A stretch of DNA of 64,000 nt from Sparassis latifolia. Its lineage: Eukaryota; Basidiomycota; Agaricomycetes; Polyporales; Sparassidaceae. The stretch is from contig CM031559.1 in NCBI GenBank assembly GCA_018466975.1, positions 2,046,001 to 2,110,000 on the forward strand, read 5' to 3'. This document shows positions 1 to 13,148 of the stretch, piece after piece (position 1 is the first letter of the stretch; each line of letters starts with the position of its first letter). Position numbers and translations under genes: made by a program. A model generated the notes under the pieces. It worked only from the letters and a program-made list of their open reading frames with translations. It did not search any database and was not told the DNA's origin.

Positions 1-2820
1 TAATTTCCGTTCATCCACCCGCCTTAGTGCGAACTACGTACCTCATCCATCCCTCTTCCTCTCCCCAATTTTCCTTGCGCAGTAGCTGACGAGATATCTC
101 TTAATTACGTACCCGAGCTGTAGTCAGTTAAATTTACTCGTTTTCTCGTTTTTTCTAATCATAGACTCTAACAGACGCCCGGTTGGAAATACACTGTATT
201 ACATAATGCCACCGCTTTCATGTCGAGCTCGATAGTCATATCGATCTCCGTCCCTCCCTCGTTGCCGGTATGGTCGCTGTGATGCGAATGCCTGCTAGAC
301 GTACGTCGTGTGGAACAGCCGCCAGCACAAGCTGCGCTGGTCGTGATGCCGATGTCGACTGGTTGTGCGTTGTGCGTAACGCGGCTTGTACGAGGTGCGC
401 GACAGCCATTTTCACCAAGAAGGCGAAATCGGTGGATTACCCGTCCGCTACCTTCGTCGTCTCGACCGTACCTTCTGAGCTCGCTGGAGTTGTGAATCTC
501 AACGGCGGGTTTGACACCCAAGCGACCACCGTATCACCAGTCGTTCCCACGAATCGGTGGTGGCGTCGATCCCTGACACTTGAGACCCTCCCGGATTTGT
601 ATCCCTGAGTGAATGTAAGGTTTGCCTGCCTTACAATGTCACCATTTGTCACCAGTACAAATTTATTGATAAAGTTTACTTGTGCGATCAGGACTGAATA
701 GGGACTCAATTGACCAATCGAATTTGTTACTACGGCAAATAGAAACTGTGTTTCATCTACAAACAGTCACTTTGTAGTGAGCACGAAATTCATCATTTGT
801 CGGGGTAGCAAATTTGAGTTGGTCTCATGAGTGATGGTGCGCACACGGTCGACGCGCGAGGCCGCACGCTCCTGCAGTATTCGGTCGGTATCTCGAAACG
901 GGCGTGTTAAAACTGGAGGGGTACTTGGCAATGTCGGTACCTCACTCTCGAACCTTCTGATGTACACGCTACGAGACTCATCCTTAGCAATGTGTCTAGA
1001 ATCCTTCGTGCTTCAAAGCATCTGAAATAATTGTAGTGGTCGTGGACAGTTGTTCGTCTCTCTCACTCCACATAGTGAGATGCCTGAACAAATACCAAGG
1101 CAGGCGTATACGACTCGCAAAGCGTCGTGATATCGGTAGTCTTCTGCTGTTTTTGAATCGTTACACAGGCGGCACTTCGGGCATACTAATCTACGAGCCG
1201 GTTTTAGGATTGGTGAGTGCTGGGACACTGTCAGTACCTGTTACCTCCACGTTTCAAAGTTCAAAGATGTGACGATTACTCCCGAGTCTCCCCTTTCGTG
1301 TCAGTTCTAAAGTCACTATGCTCACGGAACCCTTGGGCTGTGACATTGTTAGTGGTCTAGTTGTTGTAATCCCCTACATATTCGGCGGTTGGTCCGACAT
1401 CTGTTTCCTTCTCTGTCTGGGGCTATTCTTACCGTCTTCTGAATAGCAGTGTATTCCTCGCAGCGTATGCCTTGCGATATCAGAATGACTCTTGAGGAAG
1501 ATAATGCCCGCCGGATTCAGTACTGCTTCTTCTGCTGTGTGTATTTTAGCTATTGTCGACAAGTGCAGCATGCACTGCGGTGCGCGTCATTCGGTATGTT
1601 GGTGATATCTTTAATGTGTTGTACGTTCTGATCTGTCAAGGAGGTGCAGCGTCGTTCTCTCAATTAGAACTGATTGTTTGTGCCTTTCCTTTAAGGACCT
1701 CTTCCGGTGCATCACGGTAGCCCCACGCCTCACATCCTCCGCTTCAGGCCTTCTCTTGCGACACATAAACATAGAATTGGGACGAAGATGACCGGGCCAT
1801 GCGACCGCAACATGTTTAAAGCCATCTTGATCCGGACATCTACGCCCCAAAGGGCGACAGCATTGATCAGACTAGGCTACTAATCAAAGGTGGTGTGATA
1901 GACCAAGGTGTACGCTAGGTTCCTCATTAACTGCACCGTGTTGCTTTGTGCAGTTTGCATGCATAGAAAGCACTGTCTCACGATGCGCCCTGCGGATCCA
2001 TTCAGACCACGAAGAGTTGTTTTGGCTCAATCTGTATAGAACGTTGATCCCCAAATTGTCTGGAGGGCATACCGTTTCCTTTATAACGAACGGAAAGCAA
2101 CTGCATCCATGCTATCGAGCAAGGCAATTGTCGATGGGTACAGTCGCCATTTATTTGCTGGTGCCATGTTTATATTCTCTTCAGATAACTGCTTCATCAT
2201 CATGTACAGCAACAAATGCAGCGCCAGGAGCCTGTCGAGAGATCACCAATTAGCGGGAATTTTCAGGGACTGTCGCCTTATATGAAACCCGGGGGTTTCT
2301 CAAGTCTGACAGTCTGGCCTGCAGAACAACGCCTTTACCCCCCTGATTCTGAGAGTCAGGTGTGATATTTTCCTGGACTAGGAAATGTTGGGGCATCTAG
2401 ATGGCTATTGCACTTGGCTACTGTCCTATCGGAAAGTTGCGCTCGTGAAGAATTCCTCGTTTACGGGGAGGAAGTTCGCGAGCGCGGTGATGGATACAGC
2501 GCTAGTGAGCTGGACGAGAATGGCGTCGGGAGAAATGCTGTCCAACCCGTGAGAGACCTGGCCGAAGTCTCGCACCTACAAATTCTTTTCCAGTATTGAA
2601 GCACTCCTGGGAAGCAATTATCTCTGCACCGTGGGGTTTCGTACCGAGGAGTGGGGAGAGATACAGGAAAATGCTCGACTAGTCATTTTACGAATTCCGT
2701 GAACATAGTGACAGACGCTGCAGCTCCTGGCTATCATTCGTGGATAGCAGCGTGGATAGCAGGGCCAAGGCATGACTCCCGTTTCGTCAACCCGTCGGAA
2801 TACACCTAACTAACAATGAC
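1..2820. other. no recognisable gene
   Basis: Both strands hold only short open frames of about 60-120 codons. None has a recognisable domain, none joins to another by plausible GT...AG introns, and amino-acid composition looks random. A stretch at 2410-2600 (+) is slightly enriched in charged residues but I could not extend it. I see no tRNA, rRNA or clear mobile element here. It may be intergenic DNA or decayed repeats. Confidence 0.5.
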
Positions 2821-3066
2821 GTGATCTGGTCGCAAACAAAGCGGCCTTTCCCACTCAATTGCGGGCGCTGCCAGTTATCACAATGCTCGCGGGACTTGGA
2901 TGCAACCCCGAACGCGCACTGCGATCATCCGCTGTTGTATCAGGCCACACTCTCCTGTCCCTACTGTCCATTTCCTCTATTCAAGCGAAAGGTTTTCCAA
3001 GACCCAACGAACGCCCAATTCGCTTTAGCATCGCAGTCATACTCTGAAAGCCGGTTGCTATCAGCC

Positions 3067-6000
3067 ATGCAACCTTGGAATAGTCTCACATATCAGCCTC
3101 ATCTGCTGCACCAGCGCTTCCGAACGCCCTCGAATTTGACCTCTGCAGCCCAACCATTCGCCTCTAACCCCCCTTGCCGTACGCCGATTCCCCCATCCAC
3201 GGGCCAGCTTACGCACCCCACGCCCCAGAACTCGCTCACGCCCCCCCAATTATCGTCCTGCTCCTCCGCGAGCGTGTCCTCTCTGTCTTCGTCCGCGGCA
3301 TATCCCCTCCTTTCCTGCACCGGGAACATTCTCCCCTCGTCTGAGCCTCAATCCTATAGCAGGTTCGACAAGTTCGACTCGCCGACTGGTATGTACCAGC
3401 TTGTGCCAGGGCCCTGCACCATTAAGCGCGACGACCCGCGTATCTCTACTGTCGCCGTTGGTGTCTCAGTAGCACCATCGCCTGCCGCCTCTGCGGTTGA
3501 CTGCCATTGCACAGCTTCCGACGCGCATGGTATACTCGATGGCTACTCGACCAACACGTCGCCGGCTTGTCGTCTCTTACTTGCGGCCGCAGAGCCACTG
3601 AAAATGCGCATCCTCTCCTCTCCTTACCCAGCGACGGCCGAATACCTCCCGCATGCTCGCATGCAGGGGCAGAACCAGACGCAGCAGCATACACGGATCC
3701 CCAACGTGTATATCAACGGGCTGCCACCGAATTTCCCTGAAGATCAGCTGTACGCGATAACGCGTGAGTTTGGAACCGTCCTCAGCGTGCGTACGTTTAC
3801 ACGCTATGGGATCGACAAGCTTTTGTGAGTAATTTGTCCATTTCGAATCCCTAACTTGTGTGCGGCACGTCGCCATCGAGTTTCGTTTCTTGGGATCATT
3901 ATCTTCTCGTAGTTATTTTGGGGTTATTACGTGGCGCTCGCTTTTGCCCACCAGCTCCATGGAAATCCTCACGCCTGTAGTCTCCCGGGAGCTTGACGTT
4001 CTGTCACCACTTGTCGCCACCACGCTCAGTCTTCCGACACTGACATCCTACGCGATGTCGAGCGTTGATTTTACAGCCGTGTTTCCTTGTGTGAACTAGT
4101 GCGATGGCTATGTGCGGCAAATACTTGTATATTGTGCATTTATTGTATCGAAGTGCTCTTCTCTAACGAGCTCTGGCGTTTGGAGCGGCCTCACTGTCAA
4201 GGCATCGGGGTTCAGTAGCATACGGAGTGCTTTGCACTCAACGACACATTTTGGCTGTTCATGTACTGCTTCTGATGAGTTGCTCGCATCACTGTTTAGT
4301 CAGTCACGGATTTCTCATTGGATCGAATGCCGTTGTCGTCTGATGCCCATGTGGGGTGCGGCACCTGAGATGCTGAATGGCCAAACCTTTCTTATGGTTT
4401 AGCTGTCTCGTGCTCTAGGTCATGTTTTGTCCACGACGAATGTCGTGTCTTCACTACATCAGATGTTGATATACACTCTAGCTGTGCATCGTATTTTCTG
4501 CGTCTTCTTCATTCTCTGTCTATGAACACCGCTAACGCTTGCCGCTGACAGAGGGTATGGATTCGTTCTGTACGTCTCAAGTTCGTACGAGCTCATGGAG
4601 GTGCGGCTGTGACGAGTTCATTCGGTTTTATACAGGCTAGACAGCATCGATGCCGCGGAGAAGTGCATTGAAACCCTGGGCAAGTATCGTCGTTTGTATC
4701 CGTCATTTTGTAAGGTTCGTCATTTCACTCATCCTGTTTGGGATTCATATCGCTAGCTGTGGGCATCTTTGTCAATTATATTGTCTTCCTCAATCTGGCC
4801 TTCACTTCCATCTCTTCCTCGTTTAACTGCATCGACTGCTTTGACTCATCCCAGCCCTTCCGACCTCCAGCGAATCCACTATATTCCCAATATGAATACC
4901 CCAGGTACCCATGCACCGGACTCGTACAAGGCGCAGTCGACGCAGGACTTATCGTCAACAAATTTGTACATGCAGGACCTGCCTCTCAGCACTGATGAGA
5001 CCGATCTGGCGGTGCTCGTGCGTCCGTACCGAATTATAAGCAGTCGAATCTTCCGGACCCGGTTGAGTAATCCTCCGGGCATCATTGCATTTGCCAGGTG
5101 AGTTCACGATGTTTGAGGTAATGTGGAAGGTCTACGTGTGACATTGCCGATTCTACGTGCAGATTGGAGACGCGTGCGGCGGCTGAAGAGATTATTGAGC
5201 GATTGGATGGTAGGATGGTATACGACGAGCACGCGACGCCGCATAGGATCCAGGTTCGATTCGCGGATACGAACGAGCAGCGGAAGTTGAAGGTGAGCGT
5301 TTCGTGCTTCTATGTTGGGCGACCGGGTGTATGGAAGCTGTTTCGATCGGTCTGCGAGGTAGTAACCGAAGGCGCTCGCATTCCTTCCTCTCGGGTTCCA
5401 AACCTGTATGTGAACTGGATTGTAACGGAGCGTGTTCTGTGTCTTCCAGTATTCGAGCGGATCTTGCACATGTGCATGACATGCAGACGGGTTCCTTCCA
5501 CTTCCAAAAGGATAACTCTTTTTGACGCCGATCTATTTCTAGCGCGCACAATACTTCATTGGTAGAGAACCGTCCTTGGCCCCATTCACCCTATCGCAAG
5601 CTGCGAACGTCAACTTAAAGCACTCCCATTTTAACCCTTTCTTGCCTCAATTTCTTCAATCGGGCCTAGACCTGGACATGAATGCCAGCCCTTGCCTCAT
5701 GTCTGATAGGCATCTGGTCGCGCGGGGGAAGAGTGTAATACCTCCGCTACTGCATGAGAGTGGTATGCGTCAGCGCCAGCAGCTTTTTGCACGGGCGGAC
5801 AACAATCTGCCAGAGCTTGTGACAGTGCCAGATCCAAATGATGCTCTCGGGAACCATGCCGCATATGCCACCCGAGGTGACTAGCACGTAGATATTATAT
5901 CCACAATGTTAGATGCTCAATTCCTGATTCTCTTCAGCTCTTCACGATATGCAGAACCTCCCATATGCGGATTCACACCTGTTTGATGCCGAGGCACACA

Positions 6001-6356
6001 TGCAAACCGCGATGAGTATCAATATGTCAAACCCATTCCGTGCACACAACCACTTTAAGCGCGTGGAAGGACCCATCGTGCGGGAACACGTCCAACAGCA
6101 ACAAGCACAGCTTGCCCAGCATGCCGTCCAGGAACGACCTTGCAGGCCCTCCAATTTAATGGCTTGCTCGAATGTGTCTCAGGACGATTTTATGGCGAGC
6201 ACCGTGGGTGCTCACCATTACGTCGCTACAGACTTCACTAGACCTAGACATGTTGGCCGCCATAGGAATGGCCTCAATTTCGGTCTCAAGAATGACTTCA
6301 AGCAGGTTCATTTCCCTCGTGAGCAGCACCAACAGTACCAGACGCATGCGTTGTAG
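3067..6356 (+). CDS. two-RRM RNA-binding protein (RBMS/MSSP-like), seven exons
   Basis: Exons that keep frame are 3067-3824, 4552-4569, 4636-4714, 4871-5097, 5163-5292, 5543-5876 and 5938-6356, giving about 654 residues. The N-terminal part is long and Ser/Pro-rich. RRM1 begins with the RNP2-like VYINGLP, and its RNP1 core GYGFVL is supplied by an 18-base exon. RRM2 carries NLYMQDLPL and IIAFARLETRAAAE, matching the second RRM of animal RBMS/MSSP proteins. After it come a conserved-looking RAQYFIGREP segment and a long Gln/His-rich tail. The family binds A/U-rich RNA and acts in mRNA control; the role here is inferred. ATG 3067 is the first Met of the open frame that runs back to about 2821, so a further 5' exon is possible. 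The first intron (727 bases) is unusually long for a fungus. No stop interrupts the joined frame, so it is probably functional. Confidence 0.85.
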
Positions 6357-6679
6357 TGACGAGCCAGTGCATTCGACTCACTCGGAAAGTGTTCCATTCC
6401 CGCAGACTTGTACAGACTCCCCATCACTCCGCTTATTCGCGAAGTGGAATTTTTGTGATGCAACTTCCATTTGGTTTTTTTCACTTCACTTTGATACATT
6501 GCGTCGAAATTTTGTGTAGTCTATAATGTGGTGATCCTACAATTATTGCTCATCACCGCAGCAGTCGCAAGTAAGGTCACTGGCTCCGCCAGGCGGCATT
6601 TTTCTAGTCACTGGGAAGGACTTGAAAAAGACAATTCGCAGAGGTTGTCACCCCGCAAATATTTAGTAATGACTAGACG
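6357..6679. other. intergenic, nothing recognised
   Basis: The space between the RRM gene stop and the relic at 6680 shows only short chance frames. It probably contains the 3' UTR of the RRM gene. Confidence 0.5.
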
Positions 6680-7029
6680 CATCCAAGCAAGGGAGGCTAC
6701 CTTCTCAACATCTGGCTGAACACCCAGCTGACATCAAAGACACATCTGTGCCACTGTGCCTTGGACAACCCATGTGATCGATTTTGGGTTGGGTAACACA
6801 ACGCAAGTGCACGTGGTATTGCCACCACACCGTCCGGCCCACCTTTCATTAAATCCGTCCATGCAGTGGCCGGTAAGCCAGCAGGATGCGGTAAGTCATC
6901 TAACTGTGAGCCACGGCGTCTTGGTGGCTGTAGTGAAAGCCACCACGTGGAACATTCCTGACCGAGAGTTGCTGGTGTTTTGTTATGTCGCGCTAGGTGA
7001 TCTTGGGCTTCTGAGAGCCAATCGCTCAC
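6680..7029 (-). pseudogene. relic of a mushroom hypothetical protein (WWxxxQP...KGGP pattern)
   Basis: A minus-strand frame of about 110 codons shows, in order, a Trp pair followed by QP and a basic patch (STWWLSLQPPRRR), a LP...A..W..L.KGGPDG block, and a Trp-rich end (WHRCVFDVSWVFSQM). From memory this spacing matches an uncharacterised agaricomycete family with the pattern FGxxxxxWWxxxQPxWR ... LxKGGPNG ... DVxWVxxxM, which often lies near transposons. No start exon or complete gene could be built and the usual WW after the KGGP block is degraded, so I call it a fragment. Function is unknown. Confidence 0.45.
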
Positions 7030-7529
7030 CGGTAGTTCCAGGACATCAGATGATAGCCGACCATGCTGCTTATCGAGATCATGTGAACCGTGAAGTTAAA
7101 CGGAGGGATGACCACGCACAGGCAAACAATGGTCGAGTTTCATCGCCATTCTCAACAGATTACGCCATGCCCCACAGTGCCTAGGAACCGCTGCGTGTTT
7201 GAAGTACAGGAGGACATTCTTCAGCCAACTCGGACAAGTTGACATGATCAGGTCATATTCCTGAGATGTCACAATGGAAAGATGTCGTGCCCAAGGAGGG
7301 CAGAAGGCTGAGCAATTGCAAGAGTGTTGATCTGCAAGCACTATGGATGGACTGGCCCATCAATCAATATGGGCACAGAGCTAGAAAAACTTACCCCTAG
7401 CATTGTGAATCCCGTGCAGTTCCCCTAATCCATCCAAGGTTTGCGAATCTTCAATCTCAGCAGAATCGCTCACACGCGTGAGGGAAGTGAAAGCTATGAT
7501 AAAACAATCTATTATCGGGTGCGATTGTA

Positions 7530-9744
7530 CTAGAGACAAAGAATCAAACCGTTCTTTATTGCATGACTATCGTCCGCAACGTGGCCATCCTCCGTTTCCA
7601 TGAGCTGTGATTGCAGTGCATATTGTTCAATTCGTTCCGGAGTCCAATCGATACTGACTTCACTCTGATTATCAGACGCATCTGGATGAAGAAAATACGC
7701 AAAGGGCGGGAACGGAGCATTACGAACTGTGAGACAAAGCGTTGTTCAAGCAACACATGTCAACACACCTTCAAGGATTAGCGACGGAGATGTAACACGT
7801 GTGAAACACTCGTCTCCACGCCGAACTTGGGTGTGCGATGGCACCGCTGAAAATCGACTTTCAATATACACCCGATGCAAGATACAATGTCGCTTACCCT
7901 CTGATCGTCCTGGTTCTTCGTTCCTCGCCTTGACCTCCAATGCTTCGGTATCAGATTCAGACTCATCTTCGGAAACAGAATGACGTCAGCGCTGTCAAAG
8001 ACAATATGATCTCTGTGCTTACCACTAGTTTCAACTCTACGGAGGCGCTTTCCCTGGGTCCAAGGTCCCAGCGAACGGCCGGTGTTCACTAGTGGTCAAC
8101 GATCCAGGATTTAGCGTCCTTCGGCAACAGATGTGAAAGAAGGAACTACTTGCCCTCCGTATGCGCCCTGAATGACCGCACCTTCCTCGTATCGGAAGAA
8201 CGCGAATCCGATTGTCGGCGATGAGAATATGTGGGCGAAGTGGTCGGCGTATTTAGGTTATCTGAGCTTAGTCAGCGCAACATACGGAACAGATCTATTG
8301 AATAATTCGCTCACCGCTGGTACGACTGACTGCGTTGCCTTTCCGCCGAGTATAACGCACTGCTTCATTTGAAAATATTACCGGGGCCTCGAGTAACTCT
8401 TGTTCAGCGACCGAAAGATGAGAGTATAGTTCGATCAGTTCGGGGAAGGAATAATCGCTCGGGCGTTTGAAAATGAAATCAGCTGGGAGGTCTATCGCAA
8501 GGAAAGCAGAAGGATCCTCGACGATACTGTCCCAGGGGATGGTCGTCGTGTTGGTCTGGTGCTCTATAAGGGTGTCATCAACCAACGGGGAGCTGATTCG
8601 TCGACGACATGAACAGACTTACCCCAGTGCCGCTCGAAGTAGAGAAGCAGTCGCTGAAGGAAATCGTCGTAGGTCCACGTCTTCTGGTATGGGGGAAGCA
8701 TCGTATTTCCCGCATCGTCGCTCGTCCAACCCTCAGAAATTCCTAGATTAAAATCAGTGTTAAGCAGGTCAAGTATCAATCGGTCAAATGCGGTGTTGGT
8801 GCTTGAGGTATGACATGAAGTGGTCATCGAACTTCTTCCATCGACCTGTGCCATCTCCATCTGTGAACTGGCGATATTTTATTCCTCCGAAACACGATGC
8901 GTCAAATCTGAGATAGAAAATAGGATGTGTTACGTGCCAATAGATATGGATAGCCACATAACTGACTCCCAGGACTTTAATCCTCCATTGACCCGAGCGT
9001 GCGCCCATCTTCAGGTGGACACTCCAACCAGGAAGGTGTTTCTGCCACTCCTTGATAGAAGTATTTACGACCGCACTCATTTTCTTTGCCAGCCTGCATA
9101 TACATGAACCAAATATTAATCTCACGGCCAGAGATTCATCAATTATCCTCGTACTCACATTGCATAATCATCAGCCGACGCAGGACTTTGTCGCTTCGCC
9201 TTCTCTTCGTCGATTTGTTTCGCCTTCTCGCTGTATTTAGGGTGTTCTTCCGGAGGCAATGCTTTCCACCGTTCATCCAGTATCTCTGTCCTTACCTTGA
9301 GGAACGATTGCGACGGAAGACCTAAGTCTAACCGGCGCTGCATCGCAAGATCGTCTAATTCGAATGTTGAAGCAAATGCGCTCTTCGCCGGGGTAGACCT
9401 CGGCTTCCGCGTGGAGACCTTGAACTTGACCACTTCCAGTCGTCCTGTGTGCTGACGAGCTTTCCTCCGGTTCTTATTGCTAAACCACTTGTACAATCGC
9501 TGCAGAAAATTCTAGAGTAAGTCCAGGACTAGATCAAAAGGGAGTCATTTACCGAAGTAAACGCCGTGTCGGTAGGCATGCCAAACTTCGTCACCCACTT
9601 GGCCAGTACGACCTGCAGCACGAAGACCTTCGGCGCACCTCTGCCGGCATGGTCAACAACATCCCAGTATTTTGGAAGATATTTCTGTAGAAATGTTTCC
9701 TTGACGACGGAGTCAGCAATGCCTCCCTTTGACGAGCGAACCAT
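7530..9744 (-). CDS. agaricomycete hypothetical protein of the WFxN / coiled acidic type, at least seven exons
   Basis: Start ATG is at 9744 (MVRSSKGG). Exon 1 is 9744-9553 and exon 2 is 9499-9159, whose first residues RLYKWFSNKNRR join exon 1 in phase. Exon 3 starts at 9093 (LAKKMSAVV). Later blocks cover about 8740-8621 (GISEGWTSDD ... FERHW), 8575-8300 (EHQTNTTTIPW ... ELIELYSHLS), 8092-8031 (TGRSLGPWTQGKRLRR) and an acidic exon at about 7960-7895 (DESESDTEALE). The last exon begins near 7735 (VRNAPFPPFAYFLHP) and ends at TAG 7530. An N-terminal region with FLxKxxPxYW, then a WFxN motif beside basic residues, recurs in large unstudied mushroom families. The companion gene of the KDZ transposon at 34.6-37.0 kb has the same order of motifs. 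Function is unknown. The 8.1-8.3 kb part is the least certain. No inactivating stop was needed. Confidence 0.6.
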
Positions 9745-12480
9745 CAGGATGGTTTTCAGATAGGTTCAAGCGAAGAGACCACGATGCAATGCATGTTGAA
9801 GCCAGGGGGGTTTATATACGAGAGCAAGAGGAAACAGCCCAAGTCATCAGGAGTGACAATAAGAATACCCAACGGTACTAGCATGGGCATGGTACCACAT
9901 GATCAAGTCCAGGAAACCGGCGTAGTGAGAAGCGCGCTGAGATGACTGTCACAGACCGAAGGAATACAGGGAAAACCCTGCTCCAGGTCCTTCCTGACCT
10001 CCCAAATCAGCAGGAGAACTACCGCAATTTCGAATAAGCGTACCTTTCAAGACTTGTCCTTCAGCTCAAGCGTGACAACAAGCTGTATGACCATTTATCC
10101 GAAATACAATGGTCGCCAGAAGGGAAGGAATCACGCAGAGCCGTGCGGCAAAGCGATAAGGCACTTCTTACCATTCATGGCCATTGACTTGGCCAGTTCA
10201 CGGCGTTTTCGCTCGTGGAGCCATCATCGGTCGCTAGAAAATCTAGAAATAAAACGAGACCGAAAGCGCGACGGCCGACAGTGACGCCAACCTGCGCAGC
10301 ACGTTCCATGGAAAAAGCTGCCATAGACAGTTGGCGCGACGGTAATCAGATGCGAAGGGAGAGCGCAAGAAAGCACACCCCCTTGTTGGATATGTACTGT
10401 ACCGAATATTCCTGGGCTCACGGTCCCGCGCTTCAGGACCAACCTGCGGAGTGGAGAATGAAGCAGATAGCTTCCATCGCGCTGTCCATCACCATCGCAC
10501 GGATGTTCCTTACTTTGCCACGCAACCGCACTGCCTTTCACCTTGTCAGAGCGTCGACATTATTATAGTCACAGGCAGCGAAAAGCGACTCACGAGTTAT
10601 GGTCGGTCATGTGTGCTCGGAGGGCCACTGAGTCATGCGAACTCCGCGTAAGTGAAGAGGGAAATACCACTACCTATAACGGTAAACGATGGAACCAGAT
10701 AGTGTCATCGTTCACGTACCATGGGTGACGCATCGTAGGAACTTACTGGACGAACCCCTAAGCAAGCGCGGAGGAAAAGAGCACCACCCATGACAGTAAG
10801 CGATGGAATTAGCGGCGTCGGCGTTTACACATCGCAAAGGCTTTCTCACCTCGAAGGCCGACCGATGTCAAGGAAAACAACCAAAAGGGACACTGTACAC
10901 CCACCGACCATTCCAGCCCGTCAGAGCCTGTTGAACCAGAGAAAAGAGATCTCGACCATTGCTTCCGATCAGATAGAGAACCTTCGCATGTGGGCGTCAG
11001 TTAGACTCCATCATGGCTGTCGAGGCGCATAAATTCCAGAATATCCCTGTGGGCGTCCTTCAGCGGTGATCACATCAAGTCCGACCTAGTGTAGTGATGT
11101 TCCCGCGCCGATGCGCCTGCCAGTGAACCAGAATCAGCTGAGTGAGCCAACGTCCGAAGTCCAGCGAAGAAGCGGGTTCTACAAGATCTTGCCCGATTTG
11201 GAATGTATCCTTCTTCTACACCTTAAACCCGGTCTGAACCTCCGTTTGAAACGACATCAGAGCCATTTCCCAGGTCTGGAATTAATACCTTCTGGAGAAT
11301 AGGCACTCGCCGGCGGACATCGGTTCTGAGCCTTCCAGGCGGTTGCAGACGAGTCTAGCGATGTCAGGCTGGACGGTGGCGACAAAGAATCGCTTGTTGA
11401 CGGAATACTTGCGACTGAACTCTCATCTCTCACTGTACGTCCTTCCTGCTGCTTTGAGGAATTCGTTATCCTTGCAAGATTCGCGGGGAATACCCCCGAG
11501 GTGTGCTGATCCTCCCACGTTTGAACTTTTCCTTGTTCCATTCGGAAGACGAGCGACAGCTCTCCTGACAAGGCAACAAAAAGTAATTGATTTGAATGGA
11601 CTGAGATAGGGTATAACGTCTTGGGAAGAGGTATGACAATACCTCTGAGCGTGGAACAAGTATAGGAGAATTCAGTCTCGCCTTCAGGCCGACATGTCTG
11701 TGTAAGTCAATCTGGAAAGCGAAATGGACGCATCTAATGGCCCCACTTGAATCAGACTTGCGCGTTTAGTACGTGACCCGGCGAGGCGGCCAGATTATTA
11801 GGCCTTTCCGTTTGCACTAGCATGCTGCCGCCTGCGTGCGTCACACAATTTCATACGATAAGTGCAATCGTGTGTTCTTCACGAAACGTATTTCCCGCTC
11901 CCAAATTATGGATTCTGCTACGTCAATATCATAGTCAGTCTACCCATTGTTCCTTTCCCGCTTGAAAGACTTATTCCGGCCGGATTCAGGTGTCAATTCG
12001 ACTTTGAATACGCATATGCTAGACGTATATATACTCTTAAGCCAATTCACCCTCGACCACATTGTCCAGGTGTTGGCCTATTCTTCATGTCCCCTAGAGC
12101 TTCGCCTCCCCTCAAAGCTCTTTGTCGCTCCCTTGCTGGATCTCCTCCGTTACTAAATGCGGATGACTGTCGCGGACTTCACCCCAGTGGAAGAATAGTC
12201 ATGCTCTGCTACGGGTCTAGGAATCGCTTGAATGCCGGCCGCTGGTATACACAAGTCAGTATCCTCGTCGATTCATGCTTCTTGAGGACATGAAAACAAA
12301 GTTTCGCAGTGCCGTAAACATGGGTGTAGAGGAACACCGCAAGAATTCGTATGGTATACCGATCGCTTGCCCATGAAGGATCTCACCCGCATATCTGAGG
12401 AGTGGAAGATCTGTAGGAGGGAACAATCCCGTGCATCGAGGTTGTCGAAGGCAATCGAAACGAAAAGTCAGTCCCTTGGT
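9745..12480. other. no supported gene
   Basis: Only short frames occur. A minus-strand frame at 11257-11571 has a Ser/Pro/Thr-rich stretch (SSVASIPSTSDSLSPPSSL) that could be an exon of a low-complexity protein, but no flanking exons, start or domain could be found. Nothing else is recognisable. Confidence 0.4.
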
Positions 12481-12488
12481 GACTTTCG

Positions 12489-13148
12489 GTGTCCTCCGCG
12501 TCCAGCGCTAATGACGATTCTTCAGACAACGGAGAGTCTACTCCGAATGACCCGGTCGATGGGTCTGTGGTGACGAATGACATCATATCGGACCTCAAGG
12601 CCATTATTCGAAGCACCCAACGGGAACTTACTACTGCTGGTAATCGAACTGATGCAAAGACAAGAGTCCTATGGTGGATCGCAGTGCGTGCATTAATTCG
12701 TGAAAAACTTCGGCTTCAAGACACATGATGCCAGGATGACTGTACTCCTCTGTCTTTCTCTGTCAACATCCAGGGTTCGAATCATTTATATTCGCACGAT
12801 CTTCCTGAAGATCTAATGGAGATCGCATCAATTTCTCATAATTATTGGGATCCATTCACCGGAGTCTGGCGTGGTCCCTCAACCAAGATAGAATTACGAC
12901 GAGCTCGTGCCGGTGAAATATTCCTTTTCAAGACGTGCAATGTTGCGAGTTGCCCTGGGCTAGACATCGTTACCAGATACCTAGAGTCGCTCTATAATGA
13001 CCCAGTGAGTTGCATCCAGAACCCTCCAGCTTGTCTTGGTCTGAGCCGGTCGATAGATCGCATCGTCTGGAAAATCTGCATTGCTTCCTGCTTCGCCACA
13101 GATCCTTGCGAGCAGGACTGGAAGCTCATCAACCCAAAGGGGCGATAG
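12489..13148 (+). CDS. possible two-exon gene fragment of unknown function
   Basis: Frame 12489-12728 starts inside a Ser/Asp-rich stretch and ends with a helical, Trp-containing segment (TRVLWWIAVRALIREKLRL). After a possible intron with acceptor ccag near 12773, an open frame to 13148 reads SNHLYSHDLPEDLMEIASIS, then WDPFTGVWRGPST and a region with several Cys. Composition looks protein-like, but the join is not proven, no ATG start is seen and I recognise no family. It may equally be a decayed gene. Confidence 0.22.
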
